A DNA stretch of 64,000 nt from Methanobrevibacter ruminantium. Its GTDB lineage: Archaea > Methanobacteriota > Methanobacteria > Methanobacteriales > Methanobacteriaceae. Below, in pieces: positions 45,475-52,617 of the stretch (position 1 is the first letter of the stretch; every line of letters begins with the position of its first letter). The notes under the pieces were generated by a model. It ran no database searches, was not told where the DNA came from, and worked only from the letters and a program-made list of their open reading frames with translations. The position numbers were made by a program, and so were the translations under genes. Where the stretch lies: positions 1-64,000 of the forward strand of contig SFKZ01000006.1 of the NCBI GenBank assembly GCA_004553595.1, given 5' to 3'.

Positions 45475-46107
45475 ATGGCTAAAAAAATAATAGCAGTCAA
45501 TGCAGGACCTAGAAAAGGATGGAATACTGACACTCTAATTGATGAAGCGATAAAGGGAGCGAAATCTGCAGGCGCAGAAGTGCAGAAATTCAACTTGTTC
45601 CGTTTGGAAAAATACACAGGATGCATTTCATGCTTTGGATGTAAAAAAAATAAATATAAAGGAAATTGCATACGCAAAGACGGGTTGACAGAAGTATTGG
45701 ATGCAATTCGTGAAGCCGATGGATTGATAATAGGATCTCCAAACTACTTAGGTGAACTTACAGCATCATTTAGAGCACTTTATGAAAGATTGGTATTTCA
45801 AAACTTGACATACAATACAGAGACTCCATGCTGCAATGAAAATCCAATTCCAACATTGCTAATTATGACAAGCAATGCACCTGATACAATGTATGCGGAA
45901 TTGCTTCAAAATTATCAAAAAGTTTTTAATAGATTTGTAGGGCCAACTGAAGTCTTTGTATCTGGAGAAACACTTCAGCTTAAGGATTACAGCAAAACAG
46001 ATTGGCCATGGTTTTTCAATGCTGAAGAAAGATATGAAAGACATGAAAAGATTTTCCCTAAAGAAAGAGAAGCTGCTTTCGAAAAAGGAAAAGAATTAGT
46101 TAAATAA
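45475..46107 (+). CDS. Flavodoxin-family NAD(P)H-dependent oxidoreductase
   Basis: A 210-residue FMN protein: KKIIAVNAGPRKGWNTDTLID (phosphate loop), Cys cluster GCISCFGCKKNKYKGNC (about residues 45-61) and flavin loop GSPNYLGELTASFRALYERL. AAGGAAATAAA before ATG 45475 supports this start rather than the upstream ATG. It is the intact relative of the broken gene at 14013. Redox partner unknown. Confidence 0.9.
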   Translation: MAKKIIAVNAGPRKGWNTDTLIDEAIKGAKSAGAEVQKFNLFRLEKYTGCISCFGCKKNKYKGNCIRKDGLTEVLDAIREADGLIIGSPNYLGELTASFRALYERLVFQNLTYNTETPCCNENPIPTLLIMTSNAPDTMYAELLQNYQKVFNRFVGPTEVFVSGETLQLKDYSKTDWPWFFNAEERYERHEKIFPKEREAAFEKGKELVK

Positions 46108-46193
46108 TTGATGAAATCGAAAAAGCTTTCAAACTTATGGATGAAAAGCCAAAAGACTTGATCAAGCCTATCATTTACACAGATGACTTATAG
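46107..46193 (+). pseudogene. C-terminal remnant of a zinc-dependent alcohol dehydrogenase
   Basis: The stop codon of the flavoprotein is followed, in another frame, by 28 codons reading IDEIEKAFKLMDEKPKDLIK followed by PIIYTDDL and a stop. This matches the usual end of medium-chain zinc alcohol dehydrogenases (IEKAFxLMxxKPxDxIKPII). Nothing upstream in that frame is left; a stop lies one codon before. It looks like a deletion fused the flavoprotein end to an old dehydrogenase tail. Confidence 0.75.
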
Positions 46194-46262
46194 ATTAATC
46201 TTTTATATTTTCTTTTTTATTTTTAATTTCTTTATTTTTAATTTTTTTCTATTTTTTATTTA
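46194..46262 (+). terminator. T-tract terminator after the flavoprotein
   Basis: A run of T-tracts (TTTTATATTTTCTTTTTTAT, then TTTCTTTATTTTTAATTTTT and more) without a hairpin, typical for archaeal termination. Confidence 0.55.
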
Positions 46263-46326
46263 AACTACTATTTTCTTATTTTAAAATAAAATTAATATTC
46301 TCTTTTAAAATAAAATAAATATTTTC

Positions 46327-46875
46327 TTAAAATTCCAATTGTTCTGCAATGCACATCTTACAGACTGCATTAGGAGAGTCAACATTTGCATCCTTTACAG
46401 GGCAATAGTACTTTCCATTTATTTTTTCCACATACAATGAACCTGGAAATGGAGTTCCAACAGGATGAATAGGCTCTTCAAGAATAAAAGTAGTGTATAG
46501 TGATATGATAGAATAGACTAAAGGAAACTTTGTTTTATGGCTTAATGATTCAGAATCCTCATAGGACTGCAATGTTGCCACTGCATCTATAAACTCATCC
46601 TTATCGATTTTATGAGTATAGTGATTGTTATTGCTCCTTACTTCCTTTAAGCGAGCTAAAAAGTATTTTGCATATATTCCATGACTTTTCTTTTTATAGC
46701 TGTCTTGAACATATTTGCTTTCATCAATCAGTTCTGCATTGATTTCCATCAAGTCAAATACAGATACTGTTCCTGCATAATCCTTTAATACCTGTAAAAG
46801 AGCATCATTGGATATGCTATCCTCTCCAATAACAACATTTGAAAATTCCTTATACATTTCCTCATTTATAGTCAT
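46327..46875 (-). CDS. DUF2115 (UPF0305) family protein
   Basis: A methanogen-associated protein of unknown function, about 182 residues. The C-terminal fingerprint is EEPIHPVGTPFPGSLYV, YYCPVKDANVDSPNAVCKMC (about residues 140-175), which may bind a metal through its three Cys. GAGTGATTTT precedes ATG 46875. A shorter relative lies next to it at 47059. Confidence 0.88.
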   Translation of the reverse strand: MTINEEMYKEFSNVVIGEDSISNDALLQVLKDYAGTVSVFDLMEINAELIDESKYVQDSYKKKSHGIYAKYFLARLKEVRSNNNHYTHKIDKDEFIDAVATLQSYEDSESLSHKTKFPLVYSIISLYTTFILEEPIHPVGTPFPGSLYVEKINGKYYCPVKDANVDSPNAVCKMCIAEQLEF

Positions 46876-47058
46876 AAAATCACTCAATCATTTTTAAAAT
46901 GCGTTTTTTATTAAAAAAGAAAAAATTAAAAAACAATGAGGTTTTAAATTTTGCTGGGATTGTCGTTAATTAATAACTGTGTTATTTAATTCTCTTTCCA
47001 ATCATTTTGCATGTTTTAATGATGAAATATATTTTCCTTAATGACTTAAATATCTAAT

Positions 47059-47529
47059 TTATATAAATCCAAAGGAATAACCTGCATTTTTGCAAATGCA
47101 ATATCTGCATAATGATCTTTCATCCTTAATGTGGATGATTCTGTTCTTGCATTTGTATTCACCGTTTTCCAAAAAGACATCATACTTTGTAGGATTATCT
47201 CCAAAAGGATGCAATGGCTTTTTAGCTATTAAAACAAGATATAAAGAAAGTTCTCTTGTGAAATCCCTTGTTTCAATGTCTCCTGGATCATAAACACTGA
47301 AATAATAGTTTACATCACCTTCTATATTCTTAATTACAGCATCTTTTATTTCATAGTCCTCTTCAATATTCTTTTCATATATCTCATCATAAATTGAAGA
47401 ATTATAAATAGCTAATCGTTTTGTTATGCTATCAGGATATCTCTCATCCGTAGCTTTTCTCTTTAAATAGTCTATGGGATAATCTTTCAAATTTTCTCTT
47501 ATTTTTTCCAATAAATCTGTTGCTTTCAT
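47059..47529 (-). CDS. Second, diverged DUF2115-type protein
   Basis: 156 residues. It keeps the family's pattern in weaker form: KKPLHPFGDNPTKYDVF, YKCKNRIIHIKDERSLCRYC and a final CKNAG. The N-terminal half is helical, as in its neighbour. AGGTGT 5 nt before ATG 47529 supports the start. The pair probably arose by duplication and then diverged strongly. No function known. Confidence 0.75.
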   Translation of the reverse strand: MKATDLLEKIRENLKDYPIDYLKRKATDERYPDSITKRLAIYNSSIYDEIYEKNIEEDYEIKDAVIKNIEGDVNYYFSVYDPGDIETRDFTRELSLYLVLIAKKPLHPFGDNPTKYDVFLENGEYKCKNRIIHIKDERSLCRYCICKNAGYSFGFI

Positions 47530-47576
47530 GAATGACACCTGATAATCAATAAATGAAAATTCTAAAAAAAGTAAAA

Positions 47577-47597
47577 AAAGAGTTAATTAAACTCTTT
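47577..47597 (-). terminator. Hairpin at the metE stop
   Basis: AAAGAGTT and AACTCTTT form a perfect 8-bp stem with a 5-nt loop. The stop (47583-47585) lies in one arm. CTTTTTTTACTTTTTTTAG follows on the minus strand. Confidence 0.6.
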
Positions 47598-48539
47598 AGC
47601 CAAATCAGAGAGAATCTTTAACTTTTCTTTTGCAATTGGAATATCCACTTTTCTAAGGCCACAATCAGGATCAAGGAGCATGTTTTCCTTACCTACTGCT
47701 CTAATTCCCCTTTCAACCAAAGCTTTAACTTCCTCTTTATCATCAACAGCATTTACAGCTGAATCGACACAACCGAATCCTAATTTTTTGCCCTTAAGTA
47801 AATCAGCATTTGCTTCAAGAACACCTATGTTTACATTGTTTCCAGCAAATTCACAATCCAATATATCAATAGGGAACTTAGCTATTTCTTTAAAGCATCC
47901 ATCAAGATTACCGCAGACATGCATTCCCATGGGCATTTCAATTCCATCAGTAAGAATGCCTATCGCTTCTTTTGCAACTTTCAAGTCAACCATGCCTGTA
48001 GATAAGAATGGCTCATCGATTTGAACATATTTTGCTCCAGCCTTCTCAGCGGACTCAACCTCACGTCTTAATGCATAAGCGCAGTCAATGATAGCAGGAT
48101 TTCTCTCCTTGTAAAATGATTCAACTCTTGAAGAGTGAACAATAGTGGAAGGTCCTGTCAACATAAGCTTGACTCCCTTTTTGCTTGCCTCATCTTCACT
48201 CATGTTCCTATCCTTAATCTCTTTTTTAAGGACATTTAGAGCAAATTTCAAGTCCTTGATCATTATATCAACTTGAGGGGCCCTTATCTTGGATACAATA
48301 ACTGAAGAATTCATTTCATATGAGAATCCTGGAATATGCTTTACAAAGGAACCTACCATATCCCCTCTTGGCTGACCATCCCCAATAATGTCTATTCCAC
48401 AGTCCAATTGCAATTTGACTGCCTCTTCAATAGCTATCTTATAAGGATCATACAATCCAATTGAAGACTTTATCTTTTCACCAAGAGTTTCAGGTTCCTT
48501 CAAATCAATCCCAAAACTACCTACAACAGTTGTAATCAA
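47583..48539 (-). CDS. metE: Core-type methionine synthase (methylcobalamin:homocysteine methyltransferase)
   Basis: Single-domain relative of the MetE C-terminal half, 318 residues. Substrate and zinc motifs: DIIGDGQPRGDM (about residues 50-61), QIDEPFLST (about residues 167-175), His/Cys in MGMHVCGNL (about residues 204-212) and Cys in DPDCGLRKV near the end. In Methanothermobacter the homologue uses methylcobalamin as methyl donor. Translation appears to start at TTG 48539, 4 nt after GGTGATTAT. The DUF1894 and DUF1890 genes lie upstream on the same strand, an arrangement I recall from other Methanobacteriales. Confidence 0.93.
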   Translation of the reverse strand: MITTVVGSFGIDLKEPETLGEKIKSSIGLYDPYKIAIEEAVKLQLDCGIDIIGDGQPRGDMVGSFVKHIPGFSYEMNSSVIVSKIRAPQVDIMIKDLKFALNVLKKEIKDRNMSEDEASKKGVKLMLTGPSTIVHSSRVESFYKERNPAIIDCAYALRREVESAEKAGAKYVQIDEPFLSTGMVDLKVAKEAIGILTDGIEMPMGMHVCGNLDGCFKEIAKFPIDILDCEFAGNNVNIGVLEANADLLKGKKLGFGCVDSAVNAVDDKEEVKALVERGIRAVGKENMLLDPDCGLRKVDIPIAKEKLKILSDLAKEFN

Positions 48540-48599
48540 ATAATCACCATAAATCTATGTTTTATTTATAAAGCATTATTTTAATTTATAATTTTAGAG

Positions 48600-48911
48600 T
48601 TATCCATCACCAATATCCATTGCCCTGACATCTGCAATCTCTTCTGGGCTAATTGGAATCTTAATAGCTGCAGTTCCATGGCAAGGCTTGGTATAAGTAA
48701 TCAATATGGCACCTTCATCTTCATTGATTCCCACAGGTATAGGTGGAAGTCCAATCAATCTTGCTCCCAATACCTTATCACCAGGGTTTACATGAATAAG
48801 CTCTTTGGAGTTTTCTTCAATAAGCTTGTAACATTGTTTAACTCCAGAACGTTGTACAAGTATTTCATAATCATCATTTTGTTGCAAATATGTTTCTAAA
48901 CAGAAAGACAT
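48600..48911 (-). CDS. DUF1894 family protein
   Basis: A 103-residue methanogen-specific protein of unknown function. Recognised by YEILVQRSGVKQCYKLIEEN, NPGDKVLGARLIGLPPIPVG (about residues 42-61) and the conserved TKPCHGTAAIKIP. GGTGATTAG precedes the ATG. It lies between metE and the DUF1890 gene; the three probably form one unit linked to methyl-group metabolism. That link is inference. Confidence 0.85.
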   Translation of the reverse strand: MSFCLETYLQQNDDYEILVQRSGVKQCYKLIEENSKELIHVNPGDKVLGARLIGLPPIPVGINEDEGAILITYTKPCHGTAAIKIPISPEEIADVRAMDIGDG

Positions 48912-48960
48912 CTAATCACCATCATTAAATAATAATTGATAAATTCTATTAAAATAATAA

Positions 48961-49419
48961 TTATTCTTCTAAAGTTTTCAAGTATTTGTCAAATCTAACC
49001 TTAATTGGATTTGGATTGTGGAAAGCCCTTACAGCAATGATATCCGCATCAGTTGAGGATTCGACCATATCTGCAAATTCAGCCACTTCTTCTGCATCTC
49101 TTGAGAATACAAGAGCCAATGCCTTGCATTTTAAGATATGATAATAGGTTATGAAGAAAGTAGCTGCGGCATCCTTATGAACGCAACCTACCAATAAGTC
49201 ATAATCTCCTTCCTCAATTTCATCCAAACATTTTTCAATGTCAACTCTTTTTTTAACGTAAACCCCTTCAGGATCTGAAATATCCAATATCTTTCCTGCT
49301 GCAGGATTGCTTGATACAGTAACATCATAGCCCATTTGGCCTAACTTGTATGAGGCATACAATCCAATAGGAGTTTGTGAAGGAGCTTCAGGACATCCAA
49401 GTAAAACTAATGCTTTCAT
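48961..49419 (-). CDS. DUF1890 family protein
   Basis: A 152-residue methanogen-specific protein with a Rossmann-like start: KALVLLGCPEAPSQTPIGLY (about residues 2-21). The conserved GCVHKDAAATFFITYYHI is near residue 80. No enzymatic function is established. It probably shares a transcript with DUF1894 and metE. Confidence 0.87.
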   Translation of the reverse strand: MKALVLLGCPEAPSQTPIGLYASYKLGQMGYDVTVSSNPAAGKILDISDPEGVYVKKRVDIEKCLDEIEEGDYDLLVGCVHKDAAATFFITYYHILKCKALALVFSRDAEEVAEFADMVESSTDADIIAVRAFHNPNPIKVRFDKYLKTLEE

Positions 49420-49623
49420 TTTATCACTTTAATAATTTTTAAATAGACATTTTATAAATTTTCATTATTAATTTTAGAATAATTAATCACTTTATATCTT
49501 TGTTAATTATTATAAATAAAATTAATTAATATGATAGAAAAATAGATTGAAAATTAGAAAAAGAATGAAAAAGAATAATTAAAAAAATAAAAAATGGAAT
49601 AGTTTAATCAATTTTAAACGTTA

Positions 49624-49761
49624 TCAGTCATCACTGCTACCGCCATTATAAACAGAACCAGGCGCAAATGGATCCAATGGATGAGTATTTACCCAATATC
49701 CACAGTTCCAGCAACGACCATCACTATCCAATGGATAACCGCAAATCGGACAAATAAGCAT
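49624..49761 (-). CDS. Tiny double zinc-ribbon protein A
   Basis: 45 residues: CPICGYPLDSDGRCWNCGYW (residues 4-23), then an Asn/Gly/Ser-rich tail. Two CxxC pairs separated by 9 residues form one zinc site. GGTGATATT lies directly before the ATG. It is too short for normal gene finding, but the ribosome site and the paralogue next to it support it. Function unknown. Confidence 0.8.
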   Translation of the reverse strand: MLICPICGYPLDSDGRCWNCGYWVNTHPLDPFAPGSVYNGGSSDD

Positions 49762-49784
49762 AATATCACCTAAATAAATGAGCC

Positions 49785-49919
49785 CTAAGGCAAGTATTCA
49801 TCATTAAAATCATCATAGTCATAATCATCAGGACTACCGAAATGAGCCATATATCCACATACCCAACAGTTTCCCTCGTCGTCTAATTCACTTCCGCAAG
49901 CAGGACATAAACCATACAT
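49785..49919 (-). CDS. Tiny double zinc-ribbon protein B
   Basis: 44 residues: CPACGSELDDEGNCWVCGYM (residues 5-24), followed by an acidic Asp/Tyr-rich tail. GGGGGAATTTT precedes the ATG. It is a tandem paralogue of protein A with a 23-bp gap. The same CPxCG-x-L-D-x-(D/E)-G-x-CW-x-CGY framework is kept while the tails differ completely, suggesting a selected zinc module with different partners. Confidence 0.8.
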   Translation of the reverse strand: MYGLCPACGSELDDEGNCWVCGYMAHFGSPDDYDYDDFNDEYLP

Positions 49920-50068
49920 AAAATTCCCCCTATAACATTCATCAAATATCTAATCAAATATTCTATTTAATAATTATAATGATTATAGTTACATTTAAAG
50001 TTTTCTATATTGTTTAAGGAAACAATGCAACAGGCCATTATACAAGATACAATAATACAATGATACAA

Positions 50069-50560
50069 TCAATACTTGCGGACAGAATAAAGCTCATCTC
50101 TATAGAACACATGATTATAATCCAATTCACAGTCAAGATTAGATAATTTATATGGCATATCCCCTCTTTGATAAATCAACAGATCCGTAGCGCTGAAATC
50201 ACTTAACTCATAAATTACATGATCAATAACCATTTGTTCCTCTCCAGTAAAGTTAAACAATGGAATCTGTCTTAGGTAATATCTTTTGATTAGGTAATAA
50301 TAGTAGACCTCTTGCCTATAATACAGATTATGAGACCTTATCAGCTGATTCATATTCTCATTGAAATGTTTGGGAATTACCCCAATTCTTGATTTAAGAT
50401 AAATCTCATTGGTTAATGATTCGCCATACAATTCATAATAATTGAAGTCAATGAAATAGAGCAAAACTGAAATTACCGTTTTTCCAAGGTTTTCCTTATG
50501 TGTGCAACGTGATATGATGTATAGTATAATTTTAACATACTTTTCTTTTTTAAAATCCAT
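50069..50560 (-). CDS. Panacea (DUF4065/SocA-like) domain protein
   Basis: 163 residues. The Panacea-type region is LGKTVISVLLYFIDFNYYEL followed by YGESLTNEIYLKSRIGVIPKHF (about residues 25-66). Proteins with this domain neutralise diverse toxins or act as proteolytic adaptors. No clear toxin gene lies beside it; its same-strand neighbours are the two tiny zinc-ribbon genes. ATG 50560 is supported by TTGGTG. Assignment to the family is by pattern only. Confidence 0.7.
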   Translation of the reverse strand: MDFKKEKYVKIILYIISRCTHKENLGKTVISVLLYFIDFNYYELYGESLTNEIYLKSRIGVIPKHFNENMNQLIRSHNLYYRQEVYYYYLIKRYYLRQIPLFNFTGEEQMVIDHVIYELSDFSATDLLIYQRGDMPYKLSNLDCELDYNHVFYRDELYSVRKY

Positions 50561-50731
50561 ATTAAACACCAATCATTAATTCAATAATCAAATAAACCAA
50601 ATAAAATGATTCAAATTTAATATTGTAAATTAAAAAAGAGTAACCATATGAACACTAAATTATTAGTTTCAACTTGCTATTAAAAGAAAAGAAAGAGCAC
50701 GTGAAAATTAATGAAAAACAATTGAAAATAA

Positions 50732-50739
50732 TTATATAA
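50732..50739 (+). promoter_or_regulatory. TATA box of the ABC exporter operon
   Basis: TTATATAA on the plus strand. The predicted start near 50760 lies at the first GGTACC palindrome. Confidence 0.55.
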
Positions 50740-50749
50740 TATAAAATTA

Positions 50750-50786
50750 AAAGGTACCTATAGAAAAATAATTTAAAGGTACCTTT
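50750..50786 (+). promoter_or_regulatory. Two GGTACC-centred operators of the exporter/MarR operon
   Basis: AAAGGTACCTAT (50750-50761) and the perfect palindrome AAAGGTACCTTT (50775-50786) are centred 25 bp apart, downstream of the TATA box. The operon's own MarR protein is the likely ligand-controlled repressor, a common arrangement for drug exporters. Confidence 0.7.
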
Positions 50787-50810
50787 AAAAAAAATTATGG
50801 AAATAAAATT

Positions 50811-52616
50811 ATGGATTTTAAAAAAACACTAAAAACTATAGGAAAGCTTCTTAGCCCTTTAAAAAAGAGCATAATTCCACTTATTCTTATTGTTGCATTC
50901 CTACTCATTGATGTTTACTGTAACCTTACCCTACCTAAATACACTGCAGACATTGTAGATATCGGTATACAGAACACAGACTTCAATTACATAATAAGCG
51001 TAGGAACAATGATGATGGCTATGGTCTTGATAGGGGTTTTAGCTACAATAGGACTTTCATACTTCTCAAGCAAAGTGTCAGCAGCTTATGGAAGGGATTT
51101 AAGAAAAATAAGCTATGAGAAGATATTGAAATTTTCAAACTTTGAATTGAACAAGATATCCCGAGCATCACTCATTACACGTAATACAAACGATGTATAT
51201 CAAATACAAATCTTCTTAGGATTATTCTTTACAACAATACTCTTTTCACCAATATTAGGTATAGGGAGCATACTTAAGGCAATGGAGCTTGGAACCAACC
51301 TTTTATGGATCATTGCAGTGACATTTGCTGCAGCAATCATACCTTTTGTCATAATATTCATCAGAACCGTTCCATACTTCAAGGTAATGCAGGAATTGAC
51401 TGATAAGATCAACCAGACATCAAGGGAAATATTGATGGGAATACCTGTAATCAAGGCATTCGTAAGACAGGACTATGAAGAGGAAAGATTCAGAAAGACC
51501 AATGAAGACTTCAAAGCAGTGAACTTGAATGTATTCAGAATACTCTTAGTGTTATTGCCTGCAATGACTTTACTCTTGAACCTAATGATAGTTCTCATCT
51601 TATACTTCGGAGCATACGATGCAATCCAAGGTGAAATATTAACTGGAACAATCATAGCATTCATCCAATACGCTACTCAAATCGTTATGGCATTTTTAAT
51701 GATGGGGGGATTCCTTGTCATGATTCCAAGGATTTTGGTATCTGGAAGACGTGTAGCTGAAGTTATAAATACAGAAATAACAATCAGCGATGGGCCAATT
51801 GACACCATAGATGACAATCCTGTAATTGAATTCAAAGATGTGGCCTACAGTTATCCTGGAAGTGAAAAGGAAACCTTGAAAGACATCAATTTCAAATTGG
51901 AAAAGGGAAAAACCACTGCAATAATTGGTGGAACTGGAAGCGGTAAATCAACAATCCTAAATCTTATTCCTCGTCTTCAGGATGTGACTGGCGGTGAAAT
52001 TCTAGTCAATGGCAAGAATATCAAGGATTATAAATTAACAACCTTGAGAGAAAGGATCTCTTATGCTCCTCAAAAGGCAATCCTTTTTGAAGGAACAATA
52101 CGGTCAAATATGCTTATCGGAAAAGAGGATGCAAGTGATGAAGAGATAGAAAAAGCATTGAAAATGGCAGAAGTTGACTTTATAGAAAGCTTGGATGATG
52201 GAGTTTCACAAGGGGCATCCAATTACTCTGGAGGGCAAAAGCAACGTCTTCAACTTGCAAGATCAATATTGGCTAAACGTGACTTCTACCTATTTGACGA
52301 CTGCTTCTCAGCACTTGACATGAACACTGAAGCAAAAGTGAAAGAGAACTTGAAAAGCCTAAAGGAAAATTCCTCAATGCTCATTGTTTCACAAAGGATT
52401 TCAACAATCATGGATGCAGATGAGATCATTGTTCTTGATGAAGGTGAGATAATAGATAAGGGAAGCCATGATTACCTTAATGAAAACTGCAAAATCTATA
52501 GAGAAATCGTATCCTCACAAATAGATCGTTCAAAAGACTTATTGTATGATAATGAGGAATCCTCCAATTATGTTCTAGATACAAGTTACCTTAAGAAAAC
52601 AGCAGGAGGCAAATGA
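50811..52616 (+). CDS. Heterodimeric ABC exporter, degenerate-site subunit
   Basis: 601 residues: six membrane helices (residues 1-310) and an ATPase domain. Walker A is IIGGTGSGKST (about residue 380). The signature YSGGQKQRLQLARS is intact, and Walker B ends in FDDCFSALD. The catalytic Glu is replaced by Asp, as in the degenerate site of heterodimeric multidrug exporters (TM287/288, BmrCD class). It is the first gene of an operon with its partner (1-bp gap) and marR. Confidence 0.93.
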   Translation: MDFKKTLKTIGKLLSPLKKSIIPLILIVAFLLIDVYCNLTLPKYTADIVDIGIQNTDFNYIISVGTMMMAMVLIGVLATIGLSYFSSKVSAAYGRDLRKISYEKILKFSNFELNKISRASLITRNTNDVYQIQIFLGLFFTTILFSPILGIGSILKAMELGTNLLWIIAVTFAAAIIPFVIIFIRTVPYFKVMQELTDKINQTSREILMGIPVIKAFVRQDYEEERFRKTNEDFKAVNLNVFRILLVLLPAMTLLLNLMIVLILYFGAYDAIQGEILTGTIIAFIQYATQIVMAFLMMGGFLVMIPRILVSGRRVAEVINTEITISDGPIDTIDDNPVIEFKDVAYSYPGSEKETLKDINFKLEKGKTTAIIGGTGSGKSTILNLIPRLQDVTGGEILVNGKNIKDYKLTTLRERISYAPQKAILFEGTIRSNMLIGKEDASDEEIEKALKMAEVDFIESLDDGVSQGASNYSGGQKQRLQLARSILAKRDFYLFDDCFSALDMNTEAKVKENLKSLKENSSMLIVSQRISTIMDADEIIVLDEGEIIDKGSHDYLNENCKIYREIVSSQIDRSKDLLYDNEESSNYVLDTSYLKKTAGGK

Positions 52617-52617
52617 T

